From Bacillus sp. Y1 (lineage in GTDB: Bacteria; Bacillota; Bacilli; Bacillales; Cytobacillaceae): a stretch of DNA of 64,000 bases. This document shows, in pieces, positions 25,336-34,941 of the stretch. The stretch spans positions 4,734,501 to 4,798,500 of the forward strand of contig NZ_CP030028.1 of the NCBI RefSeq assembly GCF_003586445.1, read 5' to 3'. The notes beneath the pieces are model-generated. The model saw nothing but the letters and a program-made list of their open reading frames with translations. It searched no databases and had not been told where the DNA came from. Numbering within the stretch: position 1 is the stretch's first letter; every line of letters begins with the position of its first letter. Both the position numbers and the translations under genes were made by a program.

Positions 25336-26304
25336 TTACACCCACCACATTTGTGAAACAGGCTCTTCAATTAATACTGATTTTAAATTCACAACCGCGC
25401 GAGTGAATCCTTCTTCAATCGACATAATTGGATCTTCATGCTCAATGCTCACGACGTAATCGTAGCCGTAAGTTCGTAACGCGCTCATCATATCGGACCA
25501 TTCCTTCAGGCTGTGTCCACAACCTACGCTGCGGAAGTTCCAAGCACGAGTTCGGATCTCCCCATACGGCTGCATATCCGTTAATCCGTACATATTGACA
25601 TTGTCTTGGTCAATATACGTATCCTTCGCATGGAAATGATGAATCGCATTTTCTTTTCCTAAAATTTTGATCGCAGCCACCGGGTCAATTCCCTGCCACC
25701 ATAAGTGACTTGGATCAAGGTTCGCCCCAATCGCATCACAAGTTTCCGCACGAAGCTTTAACAAAGTATATGGCGTGTGAACCAAAAATCCGCCATGTAA
25801 CTCTAGACCAATTTTCACATGATGATCCTTCGCGAATTGCCCAGCCTCACGCCAATAAGGAATCAACTTCTCTTCCCACTGCCACTTCAGCACATCACCA
25901 TACTCATTCGGCCAAGGCGCCACCGGCCAGTTCGGCTGTTTCGCTTCCTCATGATCCCCAGCTGTTCCAGAGAAACAATTCACCACTGGTACGTTTAAAA
26001 GTGACGCCAACTTGATCGTCTTCAACAATGTATCGTTGGACTGTTCTGCAAATGCTTTATCAGGTGAAATCGGATTACCGTGACAACTGAACGCACTAAT
26101 GATTAAACCGCGCTCTTCCACTTTACGAAGATACTCTGCTCTTGCTTCTTCACTTGCCAATAACGCTTCCAAATCACAATGGTTATTCCCTGGATAGCAC
26201 CCCGTACCTATTTCAACCGCATGTAAGCCTGCATTTTTCACCGTATCAAGCATTTCCTCGAATGATTTCTCTGCAAAAAGTACTGTAAATACACCTAGTT
26301 TCAT
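25336..26304 (-). CDS. Sugar-phosphate isomerase/epimerase-family TIM barrel protein
   Basis: 322 residues of the AP_endonuc_2/xylose-isomerase-like fold. Metal-ligand regions are visible in GLELHGGF (Glu), NLDPSHLWWQG (Asp, His), HHFHAKDT (His) and VSIEHEDP (Glu). Its start overlaps the upstream dehydrogenase by 4 bp (ATGA). In operons with Gfo/Idh dehydrogenases and ThuA, members of this fold epimerise keto-sugars or cleave 3-keto-glycosides by elimination; which applies here cannot be told from sequence. Cytosolic; substrate unknown. Confidence 0.85.
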   Translation of the reverse strand: MKLGVFTVLFAEKSFEEMLDTVKNAGLHAVEIGTGCYPGNNHCDLEALLASEEARAEYLRKVEERGLIISAFSCHGNPISPDKAFAEQSNDTLLKTIKLASLLNVPVVNCFSGTAGDHEEAKQPNWPVAPWPNEYGDVLKWQWEEKLIPYWREAGQFAKDHHVKIGLELHGGFLVHTPYTLLKLRAETCDAIGANLDPSHLWWQGIDPVAAIKILGKENAIHHFHAKDTYIDQDNVNMYGLTDMQPYGEIRTRAWNFRSVGCGHSLKEWSDMMSALRTYGYDYVVSIEHEDPIMSIEEGFTRAVVNLKSVLIEEPVSQMWWV

Positions 26305-27329
26305 CGTGAACCTTCCTCCCTTTCACTGCTCTCGTATATCTTGTCAATAATCTGTGATACTTGCAGCGCTTGCTCTGGTTTTACCACAAGGTCCGCTTCA
26401 CCCAAACAAGCCGCGACAAAATTGCTTGCCTGTGGTACATCTGGTTCCTCTTCCCCTGGCATCCAATCCGCTTGCGTGTTAAAAAGCATGCCATTTTTCG
26501 TTGTGTATAGCTCAAATGGGAATACATTTATGCCGCCCTCAACACCAGAAATGCTCACGTTCGCAACATCTTCTTTTATATTCGCAGCCCAGGACGTTTC
26601 AAACAGCATCGAAGCTCCGTTCTCAAACGTCATGTAAGCCGTTACATGATCATCCACCTCAAACGTCTGATGGTCAAACTCTCCCCATTGGTTCACTTGA
26701 CCCGGAATTTTACTCAACGTATTGTACGTGCGACCCGTAACGCTTGTTTGCTTCGGATTGCCCATCAGCCAAAGAGCCAAATCAAGAAGATGGCAACCGA
26801 AATCGATTAAGCTTCCGCCACCTTGAAGGTCTTTGTTTGTAAAAACACCCCAGCCCGGAACCTTGCGACGTCTGAGCGCTTGAACTCGAACAACGAGTGC
26901 CTCTCCAACGTCTTCCATCGACTTCTTCGCCGCGATCGCTTCCTTCATAAAACGGTAGTGATACGCGATCGCCAGTACCTTGTTTGCCTTTTTTGAAGCT
27001 TCAATCATCGCCTCACACTCAGCCGCACTTAGCGCCATCGGTTTTTCACAGAGCACGTGGACTCCCGCTTCAAACGCAGCAATCGTAATTTCTGCGTGAA
27101 ATTTATTCGGAGTACATATACAAACCGCATCTACCTCTTGAAAAAGTTCTTTATAGTCCTGGAACACATGTGGGATATTGAACTTTTCTGCCGCCTCACG
27201 AGCTCGATCACCATTCACGTCACTAACAGCCGTAATCGTGCATTTATCGCCTAAAGCAAGAAAAGCCGGGATATGGCGGGCCTGTGCAATCCCGCCAACC
27301 CCGATAATCCCGATTCGTAGCTTTTCCAT
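26301..27329 (-). CDS. Gfo/Idh/MocA-family oxidoreductase (second copy)
   Basis: 342 residues: N-terminal Rossmann fold (IGIIGVGGIAQARHIPAF), conserved CEKPMA with the catalytic Lys, a catalytic His region (GGSLIDFGCHLLDLALWLMG) and the C-terminal beta-sheet domain. It oxidises or reduces a sugar ring carbon with NAD(P). It overlaps both neighbours, so translation is coupled. Paralogous to the gene upstream but well diverged, so the two probably perform different steps, such as oxidation and re-reduction at C3. Confidence 0.9.
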   Translation of the reverse strand: MEKLRIGIIGVGGIAQARHIPAFLALGDKCTITAVSDVNGDRAREAAEKFNIPHVFQDYKELFQEVDAVCICTPNKFHAEITIAAFEAGVHVLCEKPMALSAAECEAMIEASKKANKVLAIAYHYRFMKEAIAAKKSMEDVGEALVVRVQALRRRKVPGWGVFTNKDLQGGGSLIDFGCHLLDLALWLMGNPKQTSVTGRTYNTLSKIPGQVNQWGEFDHQTFEVDDHVTAYMTFENGASMLFETSWAANIKEDVANVSISGVEGGINVFPFELYTTKNGMLFNTQADWMPGEEEPDVPQASNFVAACLGEADLVVKPEQALQVSQIIDKIYESSEREEGSR

Positions 27330-28360
27330 TATTCTTTTACTCTCACAATCTGTTTCGTTTCATTAGACTCAAGAGCTGCTAAGATCACTCCAAGAGACTT
27401 CATTCCCTCTTCGCCGCTCACAGCCACTTCTCTATCATTTAGCACAGCATCCACAAATAGATCAATCACATGCGAGCTACTTTGGCCACCCTCATCATTG
27501 GACTGAATTTTTCCAAGCTCGTAATTCACCACATCACCATTCTTGTATTGAACAACTAACGAATTGGTTGGATCGTCCTCTAAACGAAGAATCGCATTCT
27601 CTCCATAAATAATCGTTGAGTTGTCTTCCTTGCTCACATACGACCAGCTAGCCGCAAGCGTTCCAATGATACCGCTTTCTGTTTTCAACACACAAACTGC
27701 CGTGTCATCGACCGTTGCAAATTCCTTCGCACTTGTCTCAACAAATGCACCCACTTCAACGATTTCTTCTCCTAATATATATCGAAGAAGGTCCGTTTTA
27801 TGAACGCCTAAATCACCCATCGCACCAACGAATGCTTTGTCTTTTTGGAAAAACCAGCCTTCCTTGCCTTCCACACTCCAGCCTTCTGGTCCACCGTGTC
27901 CGAAAGCGGTACGGAAGCTATAAATCTTTCCTACTTCTCCACTTTGAATCAATTGACGAGCTTTTTGGTGAGAGGCCACAAAACGTTGGTTGTGCGCGAT
28001 CATCAGCTTTTTGCCACTATTCTTTGCTGTCTCGATCATCGATTTTGCTTCCTCTTCTGAAGTCGCCATTGGCTTTTCACATAGTACATGAACACCTGCA
28101 AGCAGCGCAGCGTTGGAGATCGGTGCATGAAGATAGTTCGGTGTACATACGCTCACCGCATCCACTTCCGCATTTCTTAATAGTTCCACAAAGCTTGTGT
28201 ACGATGGAACTCCATACTTTTCACCGATTTCAAGTGCTCTCTCTGCGTTATTGTCGCAAACCGCTACAAGCTCCACATTCGGATTTGCTGCATATTCAGG
28301 TAAATGGCGATGGCGCGCGATACTTCCGCAGCCAATCACACCTACTCGTAATTTTTTCAT
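27329..28360 (-). CDS. Gfo/Idh/MocA-family oxidoreductase (first copy)
   Basis: 343 residues: RVGVIGCGSIARHRHLPEY nucleotide fold, CEKPMAT, and MGDLGVHKTDLLRYILGE with the conserved His/Lys region. GGGGG precedes the ATG. It begins one base after the end of thuA and ends on the first base of the next gene, part of a five-gene operon. ThuB, the partner of ThuA in trehalose/sucrose-type 3-keto pathways, belongs to this family, so a role as disaccharide 3-dehydrogenase is plausible but not proven. Confidence 0.9.
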   Translation of the reverse strand: MKKLRVGVIGCGSIARHRHLPEYAANPNVELVAVCDNNAERALEIGEKYGVPSYTSFVELLRNAEVDAVSVCTPNYLHAPISNAALLAGVHVLCEKPMATSEEEAKSMIETAKNSGKKLMIAHNQRFVASHQKARQLIQSGEVGKIYSFRTAFGHGGPEGWSVEGKEGWFFQKDKAFVGAMGDLGVHKTDLLRYILGEEIVEVGAFVETSAKEFATVDDTAVCVLKTESGIIGTLAASWSYVSKEDNSTIIYGENAILRLEDDPTNSLVVQYKNGDVVNYELGKIQSNDEGGQSSSHVIDLFVDAVLNDREVAVSGEEGMKSLGVILAALESNETKQIVRVKE

Positions 28361-28361
28361 G

Positions 28362-29087
28362 CTAGTTTCCCCCTTTGATTGTCTCTAATGGTTTTGCATT
28401 TCCGTATACTGGACGCTCTCTCTTCACTGGCTGTGCCCATTTGACAGCGTTTGTGATTACTTTTTGAATTTGTTCGTTATGGTAAGTCGGGTACGTTTCA
28501 TGTCCTGGACGGAAGTAAAACACCTTCCCGTTTCCGCGCGTATAAGTACATCCGCTTCGGAACACTTCTCCACCCTCAAACCAGCTGGTAAAAACAAGCT
28601 CGTCTGGCTGTGGAATATCAAAATGCTCACCGTACATTTCTTCCTGTGGTAACTCGATGTATTCACCAATTCCTTCTGCGATCGGGTGACTTGGGCTTAC
28701 TACCCATAGGCGCTCTTTCTCATCCGCTTCACGCCACTTCAAATCACAGCTTGTTCCCATTAATGTTTTAAAGATTTTCGAAAAATGGCCAGAATGAAGC
28801 ACAATTAAGCCCATTCCATCAAGAACGCGCTGCTGCACCTTTTGTACGACTGTGTCTGACACTTCGTTATGAGCTAAATGCCCCCACCAAACAAGTACAT
28901 CTGTATTCGCTAACACTTCATCCGTTAACCCATGCTCCGGCTCATCAAGAGTCGCTGTCTTCGCTTCGTAACCTGCTGAAGTTAAAAACGACGCAATCGC
29001 CCCGTGAATACCTTCTGGATAAATATCCCTTACCACTGGATTCTTCTGCTCATGTCGATTCTCATTCCATACTGTTACCTTCACCAC
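28362..29087 (-). CDS. thuA: ThuA-like trehalose-utilisation protein
   Basis: 241 residues of the ThuA family (class I glutamine-amidotransferase-like fold): [11 protein letters not shown] at the N-terminus, [29 protein letters not shown], and [13 protein letters not shown] near the end. ThuA acts with ThuB in 3-keto-disaccharide metabolism in rhizobia. GTG start nine bases after AAGGAG. First gene of the operon; its promoter carries the 42-bp box shared with the ABC operon. Confidence 0.85.
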   Translation of the reverse strand: MVKVTVWNENRHEQKNPVVRDIYPEGIHGAIASFLTSAGYEAKTATLDEPEHGLTDEVLANTDVLVWWGHLAHNEVSDTVVQKVQQRVLDGMGLIVLHSGHFSKIFKTLMGTSCDLKWREADEKERLWVVSPSHPIAEGIGEYIELPQEEMYGEHFDIPQPDELVFTSWFEGGEVFRSGCTYTRGNGKVFYFRPGHETYPTYHNEQIQKVITNAVKWAQPVKRERPVYGNAKPLETIKGGN

Positions 29088-29121
29088 GTCAAACCACTCC
29101 TTTTACATTATCTTACTCCCT

Positions 29122-29184
29122 ATTTTAGAGATTCATAGATTTTATGAAACTGCTTACATTGACGAGTAGGGTGGAAAATATTGA
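29122..29184 (-). promoter_or_regulatory. Catabolic operon promoter with shared 42-bp regulator box (copy 1)
   Basis: The box (29143-29184) is identical at 38 of 42 positions to 32973-33014. It contains two TCAATRT half-sites 22 bp apart (TCAATATTTTCC and TCAATGTAAGC). It overlaps a poor -35 (TTTCAT, 29144-29149), 16 bp from TAAAAT (29122-29127), as expected for an activator-dependent promoter. The YesN-like response regulator encoded next door is the likely binder. Confidence 0.65.
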
Positions 29185-29235
29185 CCTCACCAGATCAAAA
29201 GTAATCGAATACTATCAAATATATATATTCTTCTT

Positions 29236-29389
29236 CATGGGGACTTAGAAACCCTTTTGGTTACCATAAGTTTTGTTTTATTGCTTTCATGGGAACCTAA
29301 CTGCCCTTTTGGTTACTGCTAGACCGGTTTTCCCGCTCCCACGGGAACTCAACTCCTATTTCAATTACCACTAAATCCTATTTTCCTCC
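29236..29389. repeat. Three degenerate 52-bp tandem repeats
   Basis: Units starting CATGGGGACTTAG (29236), CATGGGAACCTAAC (29288) and CACGGGAACTCAAC (29340), each continuing with a CCNTTTTGGTTAC-like middle and a TTTTCC-like end. Non-coding; between the response-regulator terminator and the catabolic promoter. Confidence 0.65.
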
Positions 29390-29456
29390 AGAACAGGCAC
29401 TGACACCCCACTAACTCGCCCACTCCCATCCGACCAACTACAAAATTCCCCCTATT

Positions 29457-29485
29457 AAAAAAAGAGACCACCCTAGGTAGTCTCC
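29457..29485 (-). terminator. Terminator of the two-component operon
   Basis: Minus-strand stem GAGACTACC/GGGTGGTCTC followed by TTTTTTTAATAG. Confidence 0.75.
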
Positions 29486-29493
29486 CAGCAACT

Positions 29494-31086
29494 CTATTTC
29501 TTCCCATCCAAACTACCCCGATACTCATTCGGCGTAATCCCCACAACCTTCTTAAACACCTTACGAAAATACTTATCATCCTGGTAGCCAATCATATTCG
29601 CAATCTCATAAATTTTGAGCTGGCTGTTTTTCAACAGTGATTTTGCTTTTTTCATGCGGATGTTCACGATGTAATCAGAGATATTCACGTTAAATTCCTG
29701 CTTGAACTTTCGTGAGATATACTCTCGGCTAATGTAAAAATGCTCAGAAATCTCTTGTAGCTTCACGTCACGATCGAAGTTTGCCTGCAAATAAGCTTCA
29801 ATATCTTCAATGATATTGCTTGTTTTTCTGCTGGCCTGTTTCTTCAGCTTCCTCAAAAACAAACTAATCTCGCGCCTTTTCGCAGCTACATATTCATCCA
29901 GCATGAAGTTCCCGCCTTCATCAAAGTACGAATCCACTCGCCCCTCGGCATCTTCAGACACCTTCACGGCAAGCTTATTTGCCTTATACCAACGATTGCT
30001 CAATAGCAAGTACTCATTTTCAAACTGCAACACTTGCCTAACTGATAAGTAATCCTGTTCGGTAAAATCGGTCCGCACCTGCTCGATGAGCTCATCAAAT
30101 GCTTCGATTTCCCCTGCCTGAATCGCAAGGTCTATGCTTGAGGAGTAGTCCATGAGGCTTTTCAATGGATTGTCCGGCATCACGTATTCCACATACACCT
30201 TGCATGTTTTCTGCTCCAGCAGATTTCTGCCAACGAGTACCTTCCTCGCTTCTCGGTACGATTCCTTTAGCTGTGAGCTTTCCTCGACCATTTTCCCTAA
30301 AGCAATCGGACAAGCGATATTCATAGCCGCTTTCAAGGATTTGTAAATACCAGTGAGAATCTCCTTCACCTCATCAAACCGATCCCAAAAGATGATGACA
30401 ACCTCACCTTTGTTTGATAAATATCGAAAGCCGATTCCACATTCTTTTTCTAGTAAAATTTCGTTCACGACATTCAGTACTGTAAAATAGGTTAAATCCC
30501 GGTCTCCGCCAAAAGCTTCAATCGTTCTTCGGTTCACCCGAATGATCCCTACCGTGTAACTTCGTGATGATTGAAACCCTAATTCCTCAAACAGACCCTC
30601 CTCTACACCTTCGTCACTATTCATGAGCTGCGTGAACTTTCGGTCGCGGTAGACAGGCTTCATCATATTCATCAACTGTCCGCTAGTTTCTTCTTTCTTC
30701 CGCTCCTCTTCTTCCTTTTTCCATTCGTTCACTGCTGTTTCTAACGTCTGATTCAATATTTCCGGATCCACCGGCTTCAGCAAATAATCCGTGCTTCCGA
30801 AGTGAATCGCTTTTCTCATATAATGATAGTCATCGTAACCAGTGACGACGATTACCTTGCTCGTCGGGTGATTCCCTTTGATCCATTCGAGTAGCTTCGT
30901 GCCGTCCATTTTCGGCATTTTCATATCGGAAAAAATAATCTCTGGGCGGAGTTTTTCAATGAGGTTCGTTGCTTCTTCCCCATTGCTCGCTTCATAGATC
31001 GTGGTGATTCCGTGCTTCTCCCAATCCCCTAGAAGTTTGATTCCTTCACGTACATGCGTTTCATCATCAACAATTAATACGATCAC
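29494..31086 (-). CDS. YesN-type response regulator with AraC DNA-binding domain
   Basis: 530 residues: receiver domain with acidic pocket VDDE, phosphorylated Asp54 (IFSDMKMP) and Lys104 (LLKPVD); a long middle region; and a C-terminal AraC double helix-turn-helix (VKLQEISEHFYISREYISRKF ... IYEIANMIGYQDDKYFRKVFKK). GTG start. It follows the kinase gene by 2 bp. It is the natural candidate for binding the 42-bp box in front of the ABC and thuA operons on either side, thus activating uptake and breakdown of one glycoside. Confidence 0.9.
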   Translation of the reverse strand: MIVLIVDDETHVREGIKLLGDWEKHGITTIYEASNGEEATNLIEKLRPEIIFSDMKMPKMDGTKLLEWIKGNHPTSKVIVVTGYDDYHYMRKAIHFGSTDYLLKPVDPEILNQTLETAVNEWKKEEEERKKEETSGQLMNMMKPVYRDRKFTQLMNSDEGVEEGLFEELGFQSSRSYTVGIIRVNRRTIEAFGGDRDLTYFTVLNVVNEILLEKECGIGFRYLSNKGEVVIIFWDRFDEVKEILTGIYKSLKAAMNIACPIALGKMVEESSQLKESYREARKVLVGRNLLEQKTCKVYVEYVMPDNPLKSLMDYSSSIDLAIQAGEIEAFDELIEQVRTDFTEQDYLSVRQVLQFENEYLLLSNRWYKANKLAVKVSEDAEGRVDSYFDEGGNFMLDEYVAAKRREISLFLRKLKKQASRKTSNIIEDIEAYLQANFDRDVKLQEISEHFYISREYISRKFKQEFNVNISDYIVNIRMKKAKSLLKNSQLKIYEIANMIGYQDDKYFRKVFKKVVGITPNEYRGSLDGKK

Positions 31087-31088
31087 GG

Positions 31089-32882
31089 TTAGTTCCCCTC
31101 CTTCGGCATTTCAACAGGAATGCTCATGCTTACAACAAAGCCTTCTTCTCCATTTTTATAAATGGAAAAATCCGCTTGATTTCGATAATAAATCACTAAT
31201 CGATCATAAATATTTTTCAGGCCGATCGATGCCGATGACTTCTCCGTGTCACTATATAGTTCGTGACGAATATCGCTTAATTGCTCATCCGTTACTCCTG
31301 CTCCATTGTCCTTCACGGAGATTTTAAGCATCCCGTTCTCTTGGACAGCCGCAGAAATGATGATCGATTGTTTGTCAGTATGCTGATCAAAGCCATGCTT
31401 AAAGCAATTTTCAACAATCGGCTGCAGAATCATCTTCGGAACCAAAATTCCCTCGGTTTCCTTTTGAATAACCAAGTGAAAATTAAATTGATCATCAAAT
31501 CGTTGTTTCTGCAGCTGCAAGTAAGATTTTACATGCCGTATTTCGTGTGAAAGTGGTACGATATCTTCTTTCATATTCATGCTATATCGCATGATTCCTG
31601 CAAGTGACGTTAACAACGTATACACCTTTGTCCCGTTAGCTTTGAGTGCCAACGTACCAATCGATTGAAGCGAGTTGTATAAAAAATGCGGATTGATTTG
31701 CGAGCGCAAAACACGAAGCTGGGATGCTTTATTTTCAATATCCAACCGGTATTCGCGTTCGATCAGTTCATTTATTTTTTCAATCATACTCTTAAAATGT
31801 TTTCCTAGCATACCAATTTCGTCATTTCCTAATGACTCAAAATCTGCCTTGAACTCCCCTTTTTCTACTTTTTTCATATTGGTGATAAGTACTTTGATGG
31901 GCGCAGTAATTTTAAATGAAACAAACATTGTGGCGACTAGAACGACCACCATGGTCACAATTCCGATTAGGATGTTTGTAAAGGCTGTCTGACGAGCGAT
32001 TTGGTACAAAACATCATACGGGATCCGCTTCGCAATATACCAATTTTCCACAGGTCCTGAAAATTGGTCAAACACAATGACCCCTTCGTCCCATTCGAGG
32101 CTCTTAGTGGATGCTGGTTGCTGCATGATTGGCTCGTACCAACTCTCCGTCATTTCATTACCAATGGCCTCTTCATTGGAGGAATACACCACGATTCCTT
32201 GGTCATTCACAATGAAAAGCTCTTCGGCTTCCTTCGTATATAATCGATCCGCTACCGCACCGATTCTTGATAAATTAATATCAATTGAAAGAAAACCTAG
32301 TATATCTTCCGCTGGTACGTCGCGAATGATGCTATGAAAGCTGAGGACCTTTGTACTCTGTGATTTGGGTATAAAGGCCATATTGTTATAGCTGGATATT
32401 TCATGTGGCGGTTCAATTAAATAAAAATCATCATGACCAGGCAGCTGCGCATAATAAGGATGCGACATGATATTCTCGTATTCACCCCTGCCACTAATCG
32501 TAGAATGATAGTTCGTAAACGAGTCCTTATCCTTATCAATATACAGATGCATTTGTTCAATTTCAGGACGTGTATTAAATAAATACGCTAGCGCGCGTCG
32601 AATTTCTTCTTGATTACTCCCAATGTCTCCCGATACTCCTTCTCTCATCACGCTCATTAGCGGGTCATAGCGATAGAGCACCGTTGACATTTGTGCAATA
32701 TCTTCCAAATAAACCGTCAGCTCCTGCTCACCTTTTGTGATAAGGTCATGATTCGTGGAGACAAACTGATCATTAATAGAGTTGGTTGTTTGGTAATAGG
32801 TGATTCCAATCGCTGTACCAAATGGAAGGATGGTTGCCAGCATTAAAAAGATGATTAACTTTTTTCGAATTCCCCACTTCAT
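31089..32882 (-). CDS. YesM-type sensor histidine kinase
   Basis: 597 residues: membrane helix 1 (LIIFLMLATILPFGTAIGI), an extracellular dCache-like sensor of about 250 residues, helix 2 (ILIGIVTMVVVLVATMFV), HAMP, a His_kinase domain with INPHFLYNSLQSIG (phospho-His) and HATPase_c motifs (PIVENCFKHGF, KDNGAGV, GLKNIYDRL). ATG at 32882 is chosen because GGGAG lies just before it; an upstream in-frame ATG has none. It probably senses the transported sugar or its binding protein outside the cell. Confidence 0.9.
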   Translation of the reverse strand: MKWGIRKKLIIFLMLATILPFGTAIGITYYQTTNSINDQFVSTNHDLITKGEQELTVYLEDIAQMSTVLYRYDPLMSVMREGVSGDIGSNQEEIRRALAYLFNTRPEIEQMHLYIDKDKDSFTNYHSTISGRGEYENIMSHPYYAQLPGHDDFYLIEPPHEISSYNNMAFIPKSQSTKVLSFHSIIRDVPAEDILGFLSIDINLSRIGAVADRLYTKEAEELFIVNDQGIVVYSSNEEAIGNEMTESWYEPIMQQPASTKSLEWDEGVIVFDQFSGPVENWYIAKRIPYDVLYQIARQTAFTNILIGIVTMVVVLVATMFVSFKITAPIKVLITNMKKVEKGEFKADFESLGNDEIGMLGKHFKSMIEKINELIEREYRLDIENKASQLRVLRSQINPHFLYNSLQSIGTLALKANGTKVYTLLTSLAGIMRYSMNMKEDIVPLSHEIRHVKSYLQLQKQRFDDQFNFHLVIQKETEGILVPKMILQPIVENCFKHGFDQHTDKQSIIISAAVQENGMLKISVKDNGAGVTDEQLSDIRHELYSDTEKSSASIGLKNIYDRLVIYYRNQADFSIYKNGEEGFVVSMSIPVEMPKEGN

Positions 32883-32972
32883 AGCTCCCTGCTCCTCCTC
32901 TGGACACGAAATCCCACTCATTGTAGCACAATTTTCTTGGACTTCAACAGAGGGTGTAAAAAATGAAACCGT

Positions 32973-33042
32973 TCAATATTTTCCACCCTGTTGGTCAATG
33001 TAAGCCGTTTCATAGTTTTTTAAAATAGTTGAAAATAGGACT
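32973..33042 (+). promoter_or_regulatory. ABC operon promoter with shared 42-bp regulator box (copy 2)
   Basis: Box 32973-33014: TCAATATTTTCC ... TCAATGTAAGC ... TTTCATA, identical to copy 1 except for four bases. TTTCAT serves as a weak -35, 17 bp from GAAAAT. Confidence 0.65.
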
Positions 33043-33057
33043 ATGGAGGTGCAGGGG

Positions 33058-34026
33058 ATGAATAGTCAAAGTAATGTAAAAGAAGTTGACGGCGCAGTTG
33101 TTATTAGTGAGAAACGCACGCAAAAAGCTGTGTCCACTCCTTTGTTTAGTAAAAAGAAGCTGAAAGATGCAGGATTGTTCACCTTATTCGTTGGACCTGT
33201 GTTCTTAGCATTTACCTTAATTGTCTTAATTCCTTTCTTTTCGGGTGTTTATTATGCATTTACGGATTGGAACGGGATTACGGGGTCGGTCCAGTGGGTT
33301 GGACTTGATAACTTTAAGTATTTGATTTTTGAAGATAAACAGTTTCACGCTTCCTTCCTTCTAACGACGAAATATACGGTTGTAGCAATCTTGCTAACGA
33401 ACGTAATCGGGTTTGGATTAGCGATTCTCGTGACACAAATGCTGAAAACGAGAAATATTTTACGAACAGTCTTCTTCATGCCGAATCTACTTGGTGGTCT
33501 TTTACTAGGATTCATTTGGCAGTTTATTTTTGTAAAAGGATTCGCGTCTATCGGCGAAATCACAGGAATTCCACTTTTTGAACTAGCTTGGCTAGGAGAT
33601 GCAAGCACAGCCTTTTGGGGAATTGTAATTGTCAGCGTGTGGCAAGGTGCTGGTTACATCATGATCATCTATATCGCGGCACTACAAAATGTTCCACAAG
33701 AATTAATTGAAGCAGCAAGAATTGACGGGGCTAACAGATTTCAAATTCTCCGTCACATCACGATGCCATTAGTTGCACCAGCTGTAACGATCTGTTTATT
33801 CTTAACAACGGCATCCTCTTTTAAAATCTTTGATGCGAACCTATCGCTAACGAATGGTGGACCATTTAAATCAACTGAGATGTTAGCGCTTAATATTTAC
33901 ACAGAGGCTTTCGTTAATAACCGTTACGGAATTGGTGAAGCAAAGGCATTGATCTTCTTCCTTGTCGTAGCTGCAATTACTGTACTACAAGTAACGATTT
34001 CTAAGAAAAGGGAGGTTGAATCGTGA
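33058..34026 (+). CDS. CUT1-family sugar ABC transporter permease 1
   Basis: 322 residues, six or so membrane helices (FTLFVGPVFLAFTLIVLIPF first), and the EAA loop EAARIDGANRFQILRHITMP that contacts the ATPase. It resembles MalF/LacF/UgpA-type subunits. The ATG at 33058 is favoured because GGAGGTG precedes it; the ATG at 33043 sits inside that signal. Its stop overlaps the next start. No ATPase gene is in the operon, so a shared MsmX-type ATPase elsewhere is expected, as in other Bacillus CUT1 systems. Confidence 0.9.
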   Translation: MNSQSNVKEVDGAVVISEKRTQKAVSTPLFSKKKLKDAGLFTLFVGPVFLAFTLIVLIPFFSGVYYAFTDWNGITGSVQWVGLDNFKYLIFEDKQFHASFLLTTKYTVVAILLTNVIGFGLAILVTQMLKTRNILRTVFFMPNLLGGLLLGFIWQFIFVKGFASIGEITGIPLFELAWLGDASTAFWGIVIVSVWQGAGYIMIIYIAALQNVPQELIEAARIDGANRFQILRHITMPLVAPAVTICLFLTTASSFKIFDANLSLTNGGPFKSTEMLALNIYTEAFVNNRYGIGEAKALIFFLVVAAITVLQVTISKKREVES

Positions 34027-34853
34027 TGGGTCACAAGTATTCATGGAGAACCTTTAGTATTGAAATCGTTGCGATTGTGCTCGGACTTGTGTTCTTAGTC
34101 CCTTTCTATTATGTCGTTTCAAACTCCTTGAAGCCTTTTGCTGAGATTTTAACGAATACCTCGGCACTACCGAAAGTGTTTCAGTTTGATAACTATGTAC
34201 GAGCCTTTGAAATGCTTGATTTCTTTAATGTTTTTAAAAATTCGTTGATTATAACGATTGCGAGTAATGTAGTTTTAGTGATCTTTTGCTCGATGGCGGC
34301 GTATATGCTCGTTCGTACGAAAAAGAAGATTAGTAATCTCATCTTTATGACCTTCGTTGCTGCGATGATTATTCCGTTCCAATCAATTATGATTCCGCTG
34401 ATTAAAACAGCTGGAAATTTTGGATTACTGAACAGCGTGTGGGGCCTTGTGATTATGTATTTAGGCTTCGGATCTGGAATGACGATTTTCTTGTACCACG
34501 GTTTTATTAAAGGAATTCCGGTTGAACTGGAAGAAGCAGCGATCATTGATGGTTGTTCTAGATTCGGTGTCTTCTTTAGAATTGTTTTTCCATTATTAAA
34601 ACCGATTACGGTGACGATTGTGATTTTAAACAGCTTATGGATTTGGAATGACTTCTTATTGCCGTCTCTTGTTCTTCAGGATCCGGAACTAAGAACGATT
34701 CCACTTGCGACTTTCTTCTTCTTCGGTCAATATACGAAGCAATGGGATTTAGCACTAGCTGCATTGGTACTTGGTATCATTCCGTTATTGATTTTCTTCT
34801 TCTCGATGCAAAAACACATCATTAAGGGGATTACTAGTGGTTCGATTAAGTAA
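34026..34853 (+). CDS. CUT1-family sugar ABC transporter permease 2
   Basis: 275 residues, polytopic (IEIVAIVLGLVFLVPFYYV first), with EAA loop EEAAIIDGCSRFGVFFRIVFP; MalG/LacG-like. Its ATG overlaps the stop of permease 1 (TGATG), with AGGGAGG in front. It forms the channel with permease 1. Confidence 0.9.
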   Translation: MGHKYSWRTFSIEIVAIVLGLVFLVPFYYVVSNSLKPFAEILTNTSALPKVFQFDNYVRAFEMLDFFNVFKNSLIITIASNVVLVIFCSMAAYMLVRTKKKISNLIFMTFVAAMIIPFQSIMIPLIKTAGNFGLLNSVWGLVIMYLGFGSGMTIFLYHGFIKGIPVELEEAAIIDGCSRFGVFFRIVFPLLKPITVTIVILNSLWIWNDFLLPSLVLQDPELRTIPLATFFFFGQYTKQWDLALAALVLGIIPLLIFFFSMQKHIIKGITSGSIK

Positions 34854-34863
34854 GGGTTTTACC

Positions 34864-34892
34864 TCCACGGTCTGAAAATTTCAGGCTGTGGA
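34864..34892 (+). terminator. Stem-loop between permease and binding-protein genes
   Basis: TCCACGGTCTGA/TCAGGCTGTGGA with an AAATT loop and no T-run. Probably an mRNA processing or stabilising hairpin that raises binding-protein expression, rather than a full terminator. Confidence 0.5.
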
Positions 34893-34941
34893 ATCAAATA
34901 TAAAAAATTTTAAAGATCTTTTTCCAAGGGGGAAAACAAAA

